64,000 bases of DNA from Atherix ibis. Taxonomy: Eukaryota > Arthropoda > Insecta > Diptera > Athericidae. The notes under the pieces are model-generated. The model was not told the origin of the DNA and ran no database searches. It was given only the letters and a program-made list of their open reading frames with translations. The DNA lies in contig OY282610.1 in the NCBI GenBank assembly GCA_958298945.1, positions 50,289,667 through 50,353,666 on the forward strand, read 5' to 3'. Shown in pieces: positions 62,389 to 64,000 of this stretch; position 1 is the stretch's first letter; the number at the start of each line of letters is the position of its first letter. A program made the translations under genes and the position numbers.

Positions 62389-64000
62389 ATGAATTTTTTC
62401 TCAAAATCACCAACAAAAATTTATCCAGAAAGGATATTCTCATTCCAATCGAGAAAATATGTATTGAAGAAGCTTTGCCTGAAAGTACGCAATGACACCA
62501 TAAAAACAATTCTAAAAACCTTAATTTGTATACAAAAAAAAACGAATTTTAAGAAAGAAAACTATAAATTTTATGAATTTTTTCTCAAAATCACCAACAA
62601 AAATTTATCCAGAAAGGATATTCTCATTCCAATCGAGAAAATATGTATTGGAGAAGCTTTGCCTGAAAGTACGCAATGACACCATAAAAACAATTCTAAA
62701 AACCTTAATTTGTATACAAAAAAAAACGAATTTTAGGAAAGAAAACTATAAATTTTATGAATTTTTTCTCAAAATCACCAACAAAAATTTATCCAGAAAG
62801 GATATTCTCATTCCAATCGAGAAAATATGCATTGGAGAAGCTTTGCCTAAAAGTACGCAATGACACCATAAAAACCGTTCTAAAAACCTTAATTTTTATA
62901 CAAAAAAAACGAATTTTAATAAAGAAAACAATTAATTTTATGAATTTTTTCTCAAAATCACCAACAAAAATTAATCCAGAAAGGATATTCTCATTCCAAT
63001 CGAGAAAATATGCATTGGAGAAGCTTTGCCTAAAAGTACGCAATGACACCATAAAAACCGTTCTAAAAACCTTAATTTTTATACAAAAAAAACGAATTTT
63101 AAGAAAGAAAACCATAAATTTTATGAATTTTTTCTCAAAATCACCAACAAAATTTTTTCCAGAAATGATATTCTCATTCCAATCGAGAAAATATGCATTG
63201 GAGAAGCTTTGCCTGAAAGTACACAATGACACCATAAAAACAATTCTAAAAACCTTAATTTTTATACAAAAAAAAATGAATTTTAAGAAAGAAAACCATA
63301 AATTTTATGAATTTTTTCTCAAAACCACCAACAAAAATTTATCCAGAAAGAATTTTCTCATTCCAATGAGAATAATATGAATTGGAGAAGCTTTGCCTGA
63401 AAGTGCACAATCATACCCCAAACAAACATCTCCAAAAAACCACCATTTTCATAGAGAAAAACAAATTTTAAGAGAAAGTGGACTCAGTGTAATAATTGTT
63501 GCCTCCTATTTTTTGAGAAAACTGGGTGCCTGGTGTAAAAATTGGATTTTCGTGAATATTGTCACAAATTTTCGAATTTTTGTGGTTTTTTGCATATCCT
63601 TAGGTGGTCAATTTATTTTGCTTTCAGTAAATAAAAAATTTAATTTTAGGCAATTTTTTTTTAATAGTGCTCACAAAAATTTATTCTGAAAGGATATTCC
63701 TTTTTCGATCAGGATAATATGGATCTAGAAGGCTATGTTAAAGTGTATGTAATGAAACCATGAAACAAATTGCCATTTTTATCCAAAAAAGCAAACTTTA
63801 TTTTTAAAAAAATACAGCGAACTTTAGGTATTTTTTTTTAAAACGCCTGGACAAAATTTTCCTGTAAGGACTTTTTTAGTCCGATCAGGATAATAAGAAT
63901 AATTATTAGTTTCACATATGTATGCGCATTAACATCATTCAACAAATTTTCGAAAAAATTTCCTTTTTCATAGAAAAATAGAAATTTAAAAAAAAATTTA
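62389..64000 (+). repeat. HOR unit 38 (right end truncated by window), n=5
   Basis: Five canonical monomers, with the D block from 63307; the window ends inside D4. The fifth monomer has AAATTTTTTCCAGAAATG instead of AAATTTATCCAGAAATG near 63150. D4 carries CCTGGACAAAATTTT as in unit 36. Confidence 0.9.

Larger units (their letters stand above)
1..64000 (+). repeat. AT-rich higher-order satellite array, 183-184 bp monomer
   Basis: The window is filled end to end by copies of one monomer family, all in the same orientation, with no inverted block and no interrupting sequence. About 165 canonical monomers (183-184 bp, very similar to each other) are grouped into 37 internal higher-order units plus two partial end units. 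The units are separated by a conserved block of about 888 bp made of five diverged monomer-like segments. Landmarks in each canonical monomer are ATGAATTTTTTCTCAAAATC at the chosen start, a HindIII site in GAGAAGCTTTGCC, TACGCAATGACACC, and an A-run of about 8-9 before CGAATTTTA. The monomer start is arbitrary. The array type (tandem satellite with HOR organisation) is seen directly. A centromeric or heterochromatic location is inferred from what such arrays usually are. The satellite family and host are not recognised. Confidence 0.97.

Noticed and set aside
1..64000. Drosophila 1.688 (359-bp) or primate alpha-satellite family
   Set aside because: Monomer length and AT-richness are loosely similar, but the sequence does not match what I know of either family. 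Host and family are left open.
1..64000. Phage, plasmid or bacterial origin
   Set aside because: No coding density, ribosome binding sites or known genes. A 64-kb pure satellite array with HOR structure is a eukaryotic feature.

Overview
The whole 64-kb window is one uninterrupted, head-to-tail satellite DNA array. I find no gene, RNA gene, CRISPR array, transposable element or stretch of unique DNA. The basic unit is an AT-rich monomer of 183-184 bp. A hand count of one copy gives 48 G/C out of 184 bases, about 26% GC. The array is clearly eukaryotic (centromeric, pericentromeric or other heterochromatin). I do not recognise the family and cannot name the species. CpG in the monomer is not depleted (3 seen, about 3 expected), which fits a genome with little CpG methylation, such as many invertebrates, but does not prove it.

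The array has a higher-order repeat (HOR) structure. Each unit has (i) a run of n near-identical canonical monomers and (ii) one fixed block of about 888 bp made of five strongly diverged monomer-like segments, here called D1-D5. Unit lengths are therefore quantised at about 888 + n x 184 bp: 1,071, 1,255, 1,438, 1,622, 1,804 and so on, up to 2,904. In order, the 37 units between the two truncated ends have n = 4,4,5,4,4,5,4,5,9,4,5,3,3,11,4,4,5,3,5,3,5,3,2,2,2,1,2,4,4,6,3,8,5,7,1,4,4. Within a run the monomers are position-specific (alpha, beta, gamma, delta, epsilon). Alpha and beta carry a perfect 12-bp palindrome, TTTGTATACAAA, that is broken in the other types.

Layout: 1-15 kb is mostly n=4-5 units, and five consecutive D2 segments (7.7-14.7 kb) share a 12-bp insertion. 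15-31 kb contains two strongly expanded units (n=9, n=11) with visible internal 367-bp and 550-bp duplications, and a 1,622-bp whole-unit tandem duplication. 38-45 kb is a zone of very short units (n=1-2) that includes a three-unit duplication at a 3.58-kb offset. 46-64 kb is a patchwork with fused units, hybrid monomers and two nearby internal deletions. At 49.1-51.0 kb homopolymer runs are abnormally long, which looks like a consensus-quality problem. Open reading frames up to 237 codons occur, but they are by-products of the 183-bp (61-codon) period and of AT-rich repeats. None is annotated as a gene.
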